DNA from: Rhyzopertha dominica
Lineage: Eukaryota > Arthropoda > Insecta > Coleoptera > Bostrichidae
Reading direction: 5' to 3'
Assembly: GCA_025024175.1 (NCBI GenBank)
Contig: QCXZ01000041.1
Location: 44,263,786-44,327,785, forward strand
Length of the DNA: 64,000 bases
Both the position numbers and the translations under genes were made by a program. The notes below the pieces were generated by a model. It was not told the origin of the DNA. It worked only from the letters and a program-made list of their open reading frames with translations, and ran no database searches. The first letter of the stretch is position 1, and the number at the start of each line of letters is the position of its first letter. Shown here in pieces: positions 1 through 11,033 of this stretch.

Positions 1-805
1 TACCGCCGTTGTTTAAGAGTTGAATTAATCTGAAAGCAAAATAGATGCGTGGCACTAGTATTCATGATGTAAGCAATAAAAGGCATAGGTTAAAACTATC
101 AAATTTTAATGTGCGGGACGACCCTATTATTGAGAAATTTCAAATTAAAATTCCATTTGTATAAGGCATGTTAAGCTCAATCACCATATTTTGTTGTGTA
201 GGATCTCCAGTTCAGAGATGGCCCATTCTTAATGAATTATTTAAATCAACCTGTTGGGCACAACTTCTAAGGTTTAGAATTAAACACCCCTAAATAACGC
301 TAATTACTAATTTTTCACAGTTTTCCGAAGTGGCTCGCCTATAAAAGTCTGTAATCCAAAACGGCCGCACAAGCCGACTCTCGTCCGTCGTCTTGTATTT
401 GTAAACAGATTTCGCGGCAAAACGAGCGGAAGGCAGAGCAGCCAGTGTAGGGTGCTTTTGTATTTTATAAAGGACAATAACCACGGGGTGCATGAACTGG
501 GGCCTCCAGCCCCGGCAGCTTTTCACCTGTGGTCTCCGATACACGTACAGCAACAGCTGTCGTCTGTGTCCATGTTTTACATTACTTTATTAGCGTCGAT
601 CACCACCCGTATCGGCTTTAAAAACAACGCGACGGCAATTACGGCCGCATCCTTGTTCTCGACAGATTCGTTCGCGCAGGTATAAGTTTTTTAAGTCACT
701 CGGTCGCTGACAGCTGTTTGAATGAAATGAGAGCGTCAACGATCCGCCCGCCTTTCTTGTCGGTGTCTGTGTTGGAAGCGATGGCGAAATTAATTTTCAA
801 AATTA
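1..805. other. Unique flank with GC-rich island at 314-680
   Basis: No gene is recognised here. Positions 314-680 are clearly richer in GC and CpG than the AT-rich DNA on either side. The island starts just after TTTTTCACAG, which looks like a splice acceptor, and ends at CGCGCAG followed by GTATAAGT, which looks like a donor, so an untranslated or unusual exon cannot be excluded. It also holds E-box motifs CACCTG (524-529) and CAGCTG (554-559), with another CAGCTG at 711-716. The open frames inside it resemble no family I know. A conserved regulatory element is at least as likely as an exon; this is inference from composition only. Confidence 0.3.
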
Positions 806-1339
806 AAGTATCAAGCAACGATCTACAAGACTGACTTATGCAGAGGCTTTTACAGCTTGATAGTCGGCCGTCGTATACTATTCTACTGTAAATGAGGCTT
901 TTTACAACCTTATGGTCGGTCATCTTAAACTATTGGGATTAGTGGCACGCTTCAGAGATCCTAAATGGGCCGTATTCAAAAAAATCTTTTTGGCTAAAAT
1001 TTTAACCTTTTCACTACAAATTTTTGAAATTTGTTAGTTGTGATAATTTAGCAATCAATAAAACATAGAAGCTTTTATAACAAATTTTATTTAATGCAGA
1101 CCTGATGCTAACTGGCGCGATCCGCGATCTATTGTATGTGATACTTTATTGGGTTTAAATTTTCGGAAGTATAAATTAAAAGCCTTTGCATGTCATAACG
1201 AATTTATACAAATTTAATATAAAACATACAAATTAGTAAGTAGAAAATGGTTAGAAAAAAATTACAATAGTGCACAATAAAATGTATACGCGGTATCGAT
1301 TATGTTCATTACAGCTTGTTAATAAGCACATTGCAGGAG

Positions 1340-2050
1340 TCACAAACTAAAAAAAATACTATCACTTTCACTGCTAAAATCACGATTAACTTCTATTATC
1401 AATTCTTGTACATGATTCGCTCTGTACCGATTTTCAATGTCCAGTACACGCCGCACTGAATTTCTCCATGCATTGACACTTGTTATTTCAGCTTCGTGTC
1501 TAATTTTTAACAGCATTTCATTGCTAAATTTTCCACCGGTGTTCCCTCGTCGAATTCTTTGTTTCACCTGCCCCATGTCATTTCAATGGTGTTGAAAATG
1601 TAATGATATGGGGGTAATCGTAGAATGGTGTGTCCCGATTCAGAAGCGAGAATGTCAATTTTAAATTTTTCCAAAAACAATTGTTTTTTTTGTGCAGTCT
1701 TCTTCGAAATATAAATATTCTTTTCTTAAAAACTCTTGAATGGTTGCCTTATTAGCTCCAGGAACGAAACCATTTTCACCTACTGCGTGTAGAATCATTA
1801 TCCTTTTTCCTTTTGACGCCGGAATATTGACGTTGCACTTCCCTGAGTCATCAACCCATCCCTTTTTTATTATATCATGGGTATCGCCGAGGAAAAATAT
1901 CGGACGATTTTCCTGCCTATACATTTTTATAGATTTTAAATAATCGTATCTCCACTTTCTTATTACCTGGCTTTCCATTAAGCATTGCTTCTTCTCCACC
2001 TTTTTCATTGAAAAGCCAATGGTTTTTAACATACTTTTGGAGGATATGCT
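1340..2050 (-). pseudogene. Tc1-like DDE transposase relic (copy A)
   Basis: Two open pieces on the minus strand (2032 to 1661 and 1576 to 1340), joined by a degraded stretch, carry a DDE transposase of the Tc1-like DDE_3 type. The first holds a degenerate first-aspartate region (FFLGDTHD, where the family has a YLDETW-type motif), then KGWVDDSGK and ILHAVGENGFVPGA. The text then jumps straight to NKATIQEFLRKE, so the segment with the second aspartate is missing. Between the pieces another frame reads LPPYHYIFNTIEMTWG, the region of the third acidic residue. The second piece is the basic C-terminus starting QRIRRGNTGGKF. Frame breaks and the internal deletion make it a pseudogene. Family assignment is by motif recognition. 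Confidence 0.75.
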
Positions 2051-2130
2051 CGAAGCAGTCGGTTAAGCACTCAGGTATATGCCGCGACAGATCCTAGTGA
2101 TAAGAATGAACATATTTAACTGTTTCGGAG

Positions 2131-3225
2131 CAGTGCTGCCACAATGACATCGGATTTCGTACTGAAATTTGTATAAAAAACGTACTGAATTAAGTGGTAA
2201 TGTACTGGATTAACTGGATTGATGTTAAATTGAAAAATAACATGAGTATGGTTCATAATTTATAAATATCACCTTACAGTCACCAGTGCTATTAAGGTAT
2301 ATGTAACAAAAAAAAAGTAGTTTTAACTCAAAAATTGAATGTCCCTTTTCATCCACGACTGTATGAACTTTGTAAACATTGGATGCATTTACTGTAAGTT
2401 ATAATGTGTCCCTGGTTAAGAAAAAACTGTACCATATATCATTTTATACCCTCAAATTGCGCTATATTGCTGGGAAAGTTTTAATTTTCCTTAGTATAAA
2501 AAGCAAGAAATTTGTATTTTTTACAGAAACAATATGCTAGCTTTCCTAAGACCTCATTATGAAATTACAGCGTAATATGTTCACTGTTTTGTTTTGCCAA
2601 TAAATTGTGACATACTCATTATTTACAGGGTGTGGGAAAATAATCTCCCTAATTTTAAAGATTAAGTAATTAAAAAAATCTATTTTAGATACCAAAATTA
2701 ACTTTTTTTAATTACAATGCAACAATATGGAACGTTTTAATTCATATTGATAAAAAAAACGTCCTGTAGATAACGTTTATTTTGACAATACACTGCCATA
2801 AGCGCATTTTAAGTTTTGCGTGACACTCAAGAGTAGCTTGTGCTACATTAGTTATTTCTTAAATAGTGTAGCTTAAGGATATTTTTTGAAAACTGGGGTC
2901 TTTAGATATCCCCACAAGAAATATTCGTGAGTGCTTAAATCTGGACATCGCGCTGGGCTCTCAAGGAAATGCGCATTGCACCTCCGCGATTAATGGAGCA
3001 ATTTTGCGTAAAGTAAATTTTTTTGACGAAGGTGCGCTGCTTGTTTGTAACGCCAGTGCATACGAAAATTAATTGTTAATTGTTATTATTGTATAACAAA
3101 ATGATCGTGAGTAACGACACGATTTCGTACTGAAAATAGGGAGAATTTGATAAAATGGTACTGACGTACTGAATACTGTGAATTAGTGCTGAATTCAGTA
3201 CAAATATACTAAAACGGCAGTACTG
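2131..3225. mobile_element. Non-autonomous hAT element (hAT-1), nested in copy A
   Basis: The termini are short inverted repeats, CAGTGCTGCC at the left and GGCAGTACTG at the right. They are flanked by a perfect 8-bp direct repeat TTTCGGAG at 2123-2130 and 3226-3233, the target-duplication length typical of hAT transposons. Both ends carry several copies of a GTACTGAA-like motif (for example near 2160, 2190, 3130 and 3165), in mirrored arrangement, resembling hAT subterminal transposase-binding repeats. No hAT transposase is seen inside. The body instead contains a mariner-type relic. It sits within Tc1-like copy A, so it inserted after copy A. Confidence 0.85.
2626..3060 (-). mobile_element. 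Mariner/Tc1-type relic nested in hAT-1
   Basis: On the minus strand around 2990-2770 a decayed transposase C-terminus reads NRGGAMRIS, then CPDLSTHEYFLWGYLK and further degraded sequence to about 2765. SPDL...FLWG is the hallmark around the third catalytic aspartate of mariner/Tc1 transposases with DUF4817-like neighbours. The 3' end is marked by CAGGGTGTGGGAAAATAA starting at 2626 after a TA, which looks like a mariner-type terminal repeat. The 5' half and the opposite terminus were not found, so this is either a truncated insertion or captured sequence. It is distinct from the three DUF4817 copies elsewhere in the window. Confidence 0.6.
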
Positions 3226-3859
3226 TTTCGGAGGTACTCAGTTGCCCCACGGTTTAAAATCAGCAATAATCTGTTTGGCCAGTTGCCCTACGAAATGCAT
3301 TAGTGACAAACGCTTTTTAATAAGTGGCTAAATGTAAGCATGTATTTAGGTATGACTGAATAAATAAAAAAATATTGCACTTGGTACACTTATATGCTGT
3401 AAAACGTTAAAATATAAGTAAACACATATGCTTTTAATACCGTTTATAGTAGGAGTAGAATGGTTCCGATTTCTTCTTATTTCCAAGAAAATATACAGGT
3501 AGAAACTACTTTTATGACCCTCCGGATTAAAAAAAAAATTAACCTGTGAAGAAACAGGGCAGATTGCACACCGCGATCAAAAATTAGAAATTAAAAAATT
3601 AAAAAGCTATTAGATGAGAAATATTTGTAGTTCAAATAATAATACCAAATAATGCTCATTGATTTATTTGTACCTACGGGGAAAAAATCTAAAAAAGCCT
3701 AAACACAATTTTTGGATATGGTCCACTCCGCTGCAAAGCAGTGGAACGTGCCGAACCCGTCTGTTATTTACGACAGCTTCAGGTAATACTTGTAAACCAT
3801 TGTGAGCGGTACTCGGCTGTTCGTATAATGAGTCTCATAGATTGTTGCTTGCAACTATA

Positions 3860-5040
3860 ATCGATGATCTTCCTGCATAGTGTAGTTATCCGAAATTGAA
3901 ATTGTCAGATAAAGCATAAAACTCCAAACAAATCTGTGAGGCATCATGTTAATCAAATAAACGAAAGTGTCAATCTTCTATAGATCAACAACACACATAG
4001 GTAATCCAGTGATATTTATTCAATTGAAATAAATTTTGGAGTATATGTTTATTAGGGGTTAAGTAAGTAAACAATTGAATAACCAGATATTAACCACCTA
4101 AACAGTTTAATAATTAATTAATGAAATAATCGATTTCCTCCTTTAGTGCACAATCTTTCGCAGTCTTCTACCCACATTATCCCAGTAGCGTTCGATGGGT
4201 GACTGACTGTAGGTCTTGGTGGGCAAGGCTACAAACCAACACTATTTTGTTCAAAGCAGTTCAAAATAACTGTCCTATTGAAATGCATGCAATTCCTGGT
4301 TCCACTGCACTCATTCTGTGACCACTCCTCACTTAGAAAATTTTTTGTAATAAAGCGATGACAAACTTTACTCATACTGAAACTATATATTCGTCTGATT
4401 AATTTTGAGACCGACTTCAACGAAGAAAGTATAGTTGCAACTTAACGTATGGTTAGTGTGATGATCAAGACATACAGTTTCTGCATTACTATGTAAGTTT
4501 GTGCCATATATCACCTTCTGATTTATACAAAATATTTTCACAACCAGATTAATATTCCAAGTATGTAAGATGGAAGGATTTGTATGTGATACAAACTACG
4601 CTTTTGTCAAAAAGTCCCGGTTTTATTGTTAGTTTAGGGAAAATAAATTTTCATGTTTCTTCAAGGTTCTTAAATTTATTACAAAAGATTCGCATGTTTC
4701 ATGAAACTCGGAATACTTTCTTTTCCTTGCTGAATTTCAATTTCTTAACGACGTCACTTTAGTTTATTGCATTTGCCTTGCTTGATTATTAAAAATAAAT
4801 ACATCAATACTAATATTCCTATTAGAATTCCATTACCTGCATGATTTTTTTTATTCACCGTTTGAAAATACCAGTTTTAATATCTTCTTTTCTTTTACAG
4901 AAAGTTCATGAAAAAGGTTATAAGAAATTATACGTATATGTGGAATAAATCTGATTTAGTTAACGAAAAGTCATGAAATACATAAAATAAAAACGTTTAT
5001 TATGTCTTCGTAAAAAACGCAGTTTTATTACTGCAACTCC
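3860..5040. other. AT-rich intergenic stretch, nothing recognised
   Basis: Low-complexity AT-rich DNA. The short open frames in it have no recognisable domain and are probably chance. Confidence 0.5.
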
Positions 5041-5335
5041 GATGGCAGTGGTGATGGGTCGTGTCGAGATCATCAATGGCATGCAGCTGGATCTGGAGGA
5101 CATCCTGGTTAGTTTAGACGTGGAATCGCTATTAACAAAGTTCCTGTGAGGGACCATCCACCAACCAAAGGATAAATACCCGTTCTTGCCAATCGACTAT
5201 CCAGTGAGCAGCTGAACAGCACTGAAAATGCCACCAGTTACGTGTTGCGAAACGTCTGCGCCTAAACAGCAAGGACCACGACACAACATCCAAGAAGTTC
5301 CATCGAGTACCGGCCCTAAAAGCCTAAGGATCAAA
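5040..5335 (+). pseudogene. Penelope-like element fragment (reverse transcriptase)
   Basis: The plus strand reads VEIINGMQLDLED followed by ILVSLDVESLLTK (about 5060-5150). This matches the first conserved reverse-transcriptase block of Penelope-like elements, where LVSFDV.SLFT is typical. Stops follow quickly, and the later RT blocks are absent, so the piece is internally deleted. Directly downstream a CTGAAAA...GAAACGTC motif (5222-5256) resembles the hammerhead-type sequence of PLE ends. The text from 5260 to 5335 looks like the non-coding PLE end. The boundaries are not sharp and no target duplication was identified. Confidence 0.6.
5222..5256 (+). ncRNA. Degenerate hammerhead-like motif in PLE fragment
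   Basis: CTGAAAA at 5222-5228 and GAAACGTC at 5249-5256 occupy the positions of the CUGANGA and GAAA core boxes, with the GUC cleavage triplet directly after GAAAC. The intervening stem pairs only partly and the first core box has A for G, so activity is unlikely. PLEs are known to carry hammerhead ribozymes near their ends; assignment here rests on motif order and the adjacent RT fragment. Confidence 0.35.
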
Positions 5336-5336
5336 C

Positions 5337-5571
5337 TTTTAACAGTAAATAAGCCCTAAATAAGCAAATCCCTACCGAACGAAATAAGACGCCATAGAAA
5401 GAACCTGACAATCTAATGAAAATTTACTAGAATATGTATATTCATAATTCCATTTTAGAAATGCCACTGCAGTGGCCACAAAATGCAGTTTTTGCATGTT
5501 TTGTTAAACAAAAACACTGGTAGAACAAAAACTAGATCGTCGATAATATACAAATACTGTATTAATTAATG
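5337..5571. other. Short unassigned spacer
   Basis: No feature seen between the PLE fragment and the next transposon. Confidence 0.4.
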
Positions 5572-6864
5572 CAGAATGTTTCACGAATGATAATGGCCCT
5601 GACGAAATTAAAAATGCAACCCAAAATACATTCTCATAGCCATTGTGGTTATTTTACATAATGGTATTATTTTAAAAGTAAATTGGGAACCCATGACGGC
5701 TATGCGCTATAGTTCCTGTCACTGCATTTATTAAAAGTCAAAACGTATTAAAATGATAAAAAACTGATATGATTTTGATTTATGGTGAATGCAAGAAAAA
5801 TGCTTCCGCTGTTGCCGGTTTATACAGACGTTTTCCAAATAAAAGAGCTCCTGCCGATACAATTTTCAAGAGACTTGAATTAACCTTAAGAAAAAAACTG
5901 GCCACCATTGAAAAAGGCAAGAGAAAGAATGCAACAGGCCCTGACAATGAAATTAGAGTATTGGAAATGATTGACGAAAATCCTCATAATAGTCAAAGGG
6001 TATTCTGAAGAGCAACCTGTATTAGTCTGTCTTCAGTGCACCGAATAATTAAAGGCAATCAAGTTCATCCGTATCACTTGCAATTGGTTCAGGTCTTAAA
6101 GGAGACAGATTATCCTAAAAGACTGGCTTTTTGTAACTTTTTTCGGGAACACCAAAATTTGAATGTGAAATTTTATGGCAACATTTGCTTCTCAGAAGAA
6201 GCAAGATTTTCTAATAATGGTGAGTTAACAAACATAACATGCATTATTATGCGCAAGAGAATCCACGTTGGATTCGAGAAGGACATTTGGAAACTATCTA
6301 CTCGACGAATATCTGGTGCGGAATATTGGGGAATCAAATAAGCAATACTTATCTAAATTTTCAAAGAAACATTTTACCGGTACCTCTCTAAAATGTAAAT
6401 TTACAAGTAAGACAAGATCTATGGTTCCAACAAGATGGGGCACATGCGCATTATCATAGAATAGTGCGAAATCATCTTGATTTGGTTTTACCTAACCGAT
6501 GGATAAGAAGAGGTTCAATTAATCCTTGGTACCGAGATTTTTTCTGTGGGGAATGGTAAAAGAGCAAGTATACCAAACACCAATTGAAAGTGTTGAACAT
6601 TTAGAAAAAAATACGTTAATGCATGTTAAAAGATCATTTTGGGCACGAATTCAAGCTTGTGAAAACAGCGAAGGGCGACATTTTGAGTATTTATTACATT
6701 AATGTTATCGAATAAAGTTTATGTCAAAATTTACGAATTTATACAGCTCTCTACGTTTTATATTTTTTTAAGACGATGAACAATTATCAATGTTACCTCT
6801 ACAAATGTATTTTGGATTGCATTTTTAATTTCGTGAGAGTCATTATCATTCGTGAAACATCCTG
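5572..6864 (+). mobile_element. DUF4817/DDE mariner-type transposon, copy 1
   Basis: Inverted termini of about 50 bp (left starting CAGAATGTTTCACGAATGAT, right ending CGTGAAACATCCTG) are flanked by a TA at 6865-6866 and a mutated TG at 5570-5571. The same termini bound copies at 11034-12091 and 40290-41433. The coding strand is plus. The terminal and subterminal sequence (ATGCAACCC..., and a conserved block up to about 5760) is shared with the other copies. The element is near full length for its class but has frameshifts and a small deletion over the third catalytic aspartate. Confidence 0.85.
5748..6702 (+). pseudogene. DUF4817-type transposase relic, copy 1
   Basis: An N-terminal helix-turn-helix part reads MILIYGECKKNASA and ends in a stop at about 6006. 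A second piece starts HRIIKGNQVHPYHLQL and contains the first catalytic aspartate region in altered form (CFSEEARFS, where copy 2 has CFSDEARFS). After a frameshift come GNYLLDEYLV and degraded sequence over the second aspartate (WFQQDGAHAHYHR can be read across a frame change near 6420-6460). A deletion of about 30 bp then removes the usual PPRSPDLTPLD segment, so the text runs from NPW straight into DFF. The C-terminus (ARIQACENSEGRHFEYLLH, stop 6700-6702) is still readable. The ancestral start codon has become ACG. Confidence 0.75.
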
Positions 6865-6866
6865 TA

Positions 6867-9062
6867 TTAATACAAGCCAACGTGTACAAAAAATTCTTCA
6901 AATCAAACAGGTATTACTAGATCTTACATTTTTGTCAATCAGCATATTGCATAGCAGTGATAATAAGTTATGTTGCTAGCGAAATCTCAAAATCTTTTCA
7001 CAGGTGAAAGCGGTTTTGCATGGAAATATAACGGAGCCGCCCGCAAACTATTTCAGTTGCTAGATTTGGCGGCTCGCGTGACAAAGGATTGTAACCGCCA
7101 TCACGTGTTCGTTGTTCCAGCGATTTGCTTATAAGCATGCTCTAAATGTTTCGTTTTCTTATCTGTTTTTTGCGTCGTCTGCCCGTGAAAAGCATTCCTT
7201 TAAAACTCCCGACTAATGGTAATGCTCCATTACTGTTTCGCTGGGTTGTAATTTCTTGCAAGTTATGACTTTCTTCGTAAGCTTCTTTTGTAGTTCGTGC
7301 GTTCGTGGGTATAATTAGTTGGTACAATGGACGCGATTTAAATTACCATCGTAATCATATCTGATTAACACTAAGCGAAATTTTAAAGTTCTACGCCTTG
7401 ATTGCTAGTGTCTTGAAACTATTTAATGCAACGAATTAATAAAATAGAAAAAGTGTTGCATTCGCAAAAGCTCCTGGCGCAGTATACCGAATTTGGTCCT
7501 TCAGCTGCTGAATGCATGATTAGACAGACCTAGAAACACCCGCTTTTTAGGTGCAAAATTTCCACTGTTTTGCTATTATGCTGTTTTACCATTTAGTTTA
7601 GTCCAGTTTATTTTTATTTCAAGCATAATATATAGACATTTTATCCTCTCTGAGCATGTTTGCCTAATGCTAATCCTACTTAAAATGAGTTTTGTTTATT
7701 TAACGCTCTAAAAGGATCAATTATTGTAGACCAAAGATGTGTCAAGATGTGTCCGGAAAACTCAATCATTTACAATAACTAGGGATTCACGGCTCTGTCC
7801 ACCAAACTCCAGGAGCTTTTGCGATAATACTACCTAATGCCAATAGTGGTATGTACCTACTAACTTTATCATCAGCAATGATAACTCTTAATAACGGTAT
7901 TTTTAATTCATTTATAGTCTTAAGATGTCTGTCTATACAATTGCTATCTGCGCCGCATTCAACTGCAACCTGTAATGGAACCGTATCACTTTTGTTACTC
8001 GTAAAACTTATCAGGGAATTTCTGTCTATTGACAGACAATGATATCGTCATATCCATTTTCATTTTAGCTTGTTTCCTATTTCAGTTCCTTTTATTTTGT
8101 TTGTTAGTTATTGTCCTTCTGTGCATCCAGATTTTTAAAATAAGATAGACATTTTAAATGCTGATAAGTTACATTATTTGGAACAACAATTTAACAGAAG
8201 CGGAAGCGCACAGATCACTAGAGCCATCATTTCTTCTGTACATAACAAAAACAAAAGAAACCCCGAGACCTACATTGTCTCCTGAACTTTCAAGGGTAAT
8301 GTTAATCCTTTTTTGTATCGCTAGAGTATAAAATTTACTCTGAAGTAACGACTTCAGTACCACTAGGGGCAAATTAATAAAATTGATGTTGTTAACAGCG
8401 TGTTCCAAATGACATCATGTTATATTTTTTTAATATTTTCAGCAATCCTGTTTATAATTTAATAAAAGGTAGTGACTCTACCACCATTAGGAAGGTGTTT
8501 TAAACACATTTTCCACATCAATGGAGTCGGTTCAGTCACTCCTTTCTTTTCTAACACAGCATTATAAATACTATAATTGAAAATGCANAGTATTTACAGA
8601 ATGCATCTTTACACTTCATCTACTGTCTTAATGCGATATTTTGTCCAAATTGTGTGCTACTTTTTAATCTCTTCTATTGCCAAAGCGCTTCCAATTTTTA
8701 TCAGGCGTTCGTTAAAAGCAAACTGGGAAATTCCCTTTACTGACTCAATAAAATGTCTAACAGGGAACTATGGTTTGGAAGTTGACATTATGAATGCACG
8801 TGGTGATAGATAATTCATCGAGCAAAACCAGATTTCGCACCTTTACCGGAAGTGCCACATTTTTCTAGACCACGCCACACTTACGGTGCGTGAAGAGTGA
8901 GTCTGTTTACCTTTCACTAATTTTTACAGAGAAGTTAACAGTTGCAATGCGGACATCTGTTGCGCAAACAAGATGAATTCTTGCAACGGCCACGGGGGGG
9001 GGGGGGGGGGCAAGAAAAGATACATACAAACTAGTGCTGAGTAGGGAGGGTCGATAATGTAA
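6867..9062. other. Intergenic stretch with small GC-rich block
   Basis: No gene recognised. Positions about 7000-7140 are GC-richer unique sequence (contains CACGTG-like CATCACGTGTTC), possibly regulatory. The rest is AT-rich with only short, featureless open frames. Confidence 0.4.
8994..9010. repeat. Run of 17 G
   Basis: An uninterrupted G homopolymer of 17 bases in otherwise AT-rich DNA. It could form a quadruplex or be a length-unstable tract, and its exact length may be a sequencing artefact. Confidence 0.9.
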
Positions 9063-9070
9063 CGTATAAA

Positions 9071-10055
9071 CAGTGATGGGCGCGTAGAATACGCCATGTA
9101 GATTACGCTGTTTTCTACGCGTAAACTATGTAATATTCTACTTTAAAAGTCTACTGTAGAAAATAGCATTGTGTAGATAGACAAAAATCTAGAAATATTT
9201 GGCTTTTTAATGGTGTTTATCACCAATACTGCTCAATTTTAATATAGTATTATCTTTATTTTTTTTTAATATACAAAAATTACCCTGTTGTAATTAAGTT
9301 AACTAGACAAATGTCTAAACAACAACTTCTTTGGGTATTACGACCAGAAGACTGACTAAGCTGTATGAGTGTGCTGTCAAAAGCACATTGGAGCCACATT
9401 GGGCCAAGTGGATTCCTCAATGTGTGTAAACTGTGATTTTATTGTCTTTCTTCTCTATAAACGAAAACGGACAGTTTTACACGCTACCCTTGTTCTCTTA
9501 CCTTAACTTTTCTAATCGGAGGTCAATTTTATTGTGCTATAGCAGTTCCTATTATTACTGGACATATTAATATAAAGAAGCAAGTGGCAGGTGATATTTT
9601 TAGAAAATACTTTCTTTGGAGAAAAATCAACTTGTATGTGAAGCATGCGTTTCCTAATTTTGTAGCATCTAAAAAATGGGCCTCAGAAATGTACCTAATA
9701 TAGCCACGTAAGGAAAGATTTCGAAATATATGCTCTGTCTTTTACGTCCAAAAGAAGCAAGAAAACTGTTTGGATGGCATATTAAAATATGTTATGCAAG
9801 TTTGTAATACAGATATTAAACAAACCTGTACTAAATTTCAAATATTTTGTGGAATTCGGCACAAGGTGCAGTAAAAAAAACCGGAAAATTAGAAACAAAG
9901 TAATTTCCATTTAGTTTTAGTATCTAATACTACACTTTAGCCGTAATATACTCGTCTTACATATTCTACTTAAAATCTACGCCAAAGTGCTTTATCTACA
10001 TTTTCTACGCATGTAACGTAGAAAATTATAATTTACGCGTAAACGCCCATCACTG
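9071..10055. mobile_element. Non-autonomous hAT element (hAT-2)
   Basis: Terminal inverted repeats CAGTGATGGGCG and CGCCCATCACTG are flanked by a perfect 8-bp target duplication CGTATAAA at 9063-9070 and 10056-10063. Subterminal DNA at both ends is crowded with TTCTAC/GTAGAA motifs (left to about 9190, right from about 9960), in opposite orientation at the two ends. The 700-bp interior has no recognisable hAT transposase, BED finger or hATC domain, so it is best called non-autonomous or an internally deleted derivative. Confidence 0.9.
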
Positions 10056-10384
10056 CGTATAAAATTCAAAATGAAGGTTATTTGCAAAAATTGGGAAAAA
10101 CTTTGAAACAAGGAACTTTAGGTTTGAAAAAAGATTTATGTGGAGATGAATGAAACGCATCATTCTGTTACTATGATAAGGATATGACGTCAATCATTTT
10201 TTTCTGAATAGAACCACAAGCATTTGAGCCCTTGTTATTTAAGGCATAAAAAAGCATAAATTAACGTTCAAAAAATTACACGGAGGAATAAGCAAGCAAA
10301 TGTTCAAATTGTGATCAGTCAGTTTACAATTTGACAGACCTCAAGAATTGTTCAAGGGAATAACATGGGTTAAATCTGCTGGTA

Positions 10385-10652
10385 TACTTGCAAACAACAA
10401 TCTATGAGACTCATTATACGAACAGCCGATTACCGCTCACAATGGTTTACAAGTATTACCTGAAGCTGTCGTAAATAACAGACGGGTTCGGCACGTTCCA
10501 CTATTTTGCAGCGGAGTGGGCCATATCCAAAACTTGAGTTTAGGCTTTTTTAGAATTTTTCCGTATACATAAATCAATGAGCATTGTTTGGTATTATTGT
10601 TTGAACTACAAATATTTCTCATCTAATAGCTTTTAATGTATGACTAAATCGT
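10385..10652 (+). mobile_element. Terminal fragment of the copy A/B Tc1-like family
   Basis: About 265 bp beginning TACTTGCAAACAACAATC after a TA at 10383-10384 match the left end of copy B (20277-20546) and the right end of copy A (3606-3857, reversed) at high identity. Homology stops near 10652 and no partner terminus was found downstream, so this is a truncated end rather than a complete MITE. Confidence 0.75.
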
Positions 10653-11033
10653 ATTATTATTATTTGAGAATTTTTACTTATAAACTAAGTGTATATATAG
10701 CTATGTGATGTCCCAATGATGGACTTTTATAATTTGACAGCACTTGTTTTTTCACCATCGCCAGTTCATCGCCAGCTTGATATGTGCAGGAATATGACAT
10801 GACCCTCGTATATTATCCATAGTGAAAGATAATTATTGCCTGAATTCGTTTTAATGAACGTACGAGATATTTTATCGGGTTAGCAGGCATATATATGAAG
10901 TGAAAAAGTATTGCCAGCTTTGACCAAGTTAGAACCGGCGTCGGATGAAGACTGTCCCAGGCAGTATGCCGCGAAATGATCAATACCTTTCCTGGATGTA
11001 AGTGGTAAAAACTGTACTGCCCCTCATAAAATA

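Larger units (their letters stand above)
806..3857 (-). mobile_element. Tc1-like DNA transposon, copy A (interrupted)
   Basis: The element is bounded by inverted termini with core CAAGCAACRATCTATGAG (812 onward, and reading inward from 3851) and flanked by TA dinucleotides at 804-805 and 3858-3859, as expected for IS630/Tc1/mariner elements. The transposase reads on the minus strand. Long stretches match a second copy at 20277-22707: 812-1130 matches 22400-22700 in reverse, and 3240-3330 plus 3420-3851 match the other half. A hAT element with its own target duplication splits it at 2131-3225. The segment coding for the second catalytic aspartate is deleted, so the copy is not autonomous. It is a relic that could only have moved with transposase supplied from elsewhere. 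Confidence 0.8.
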
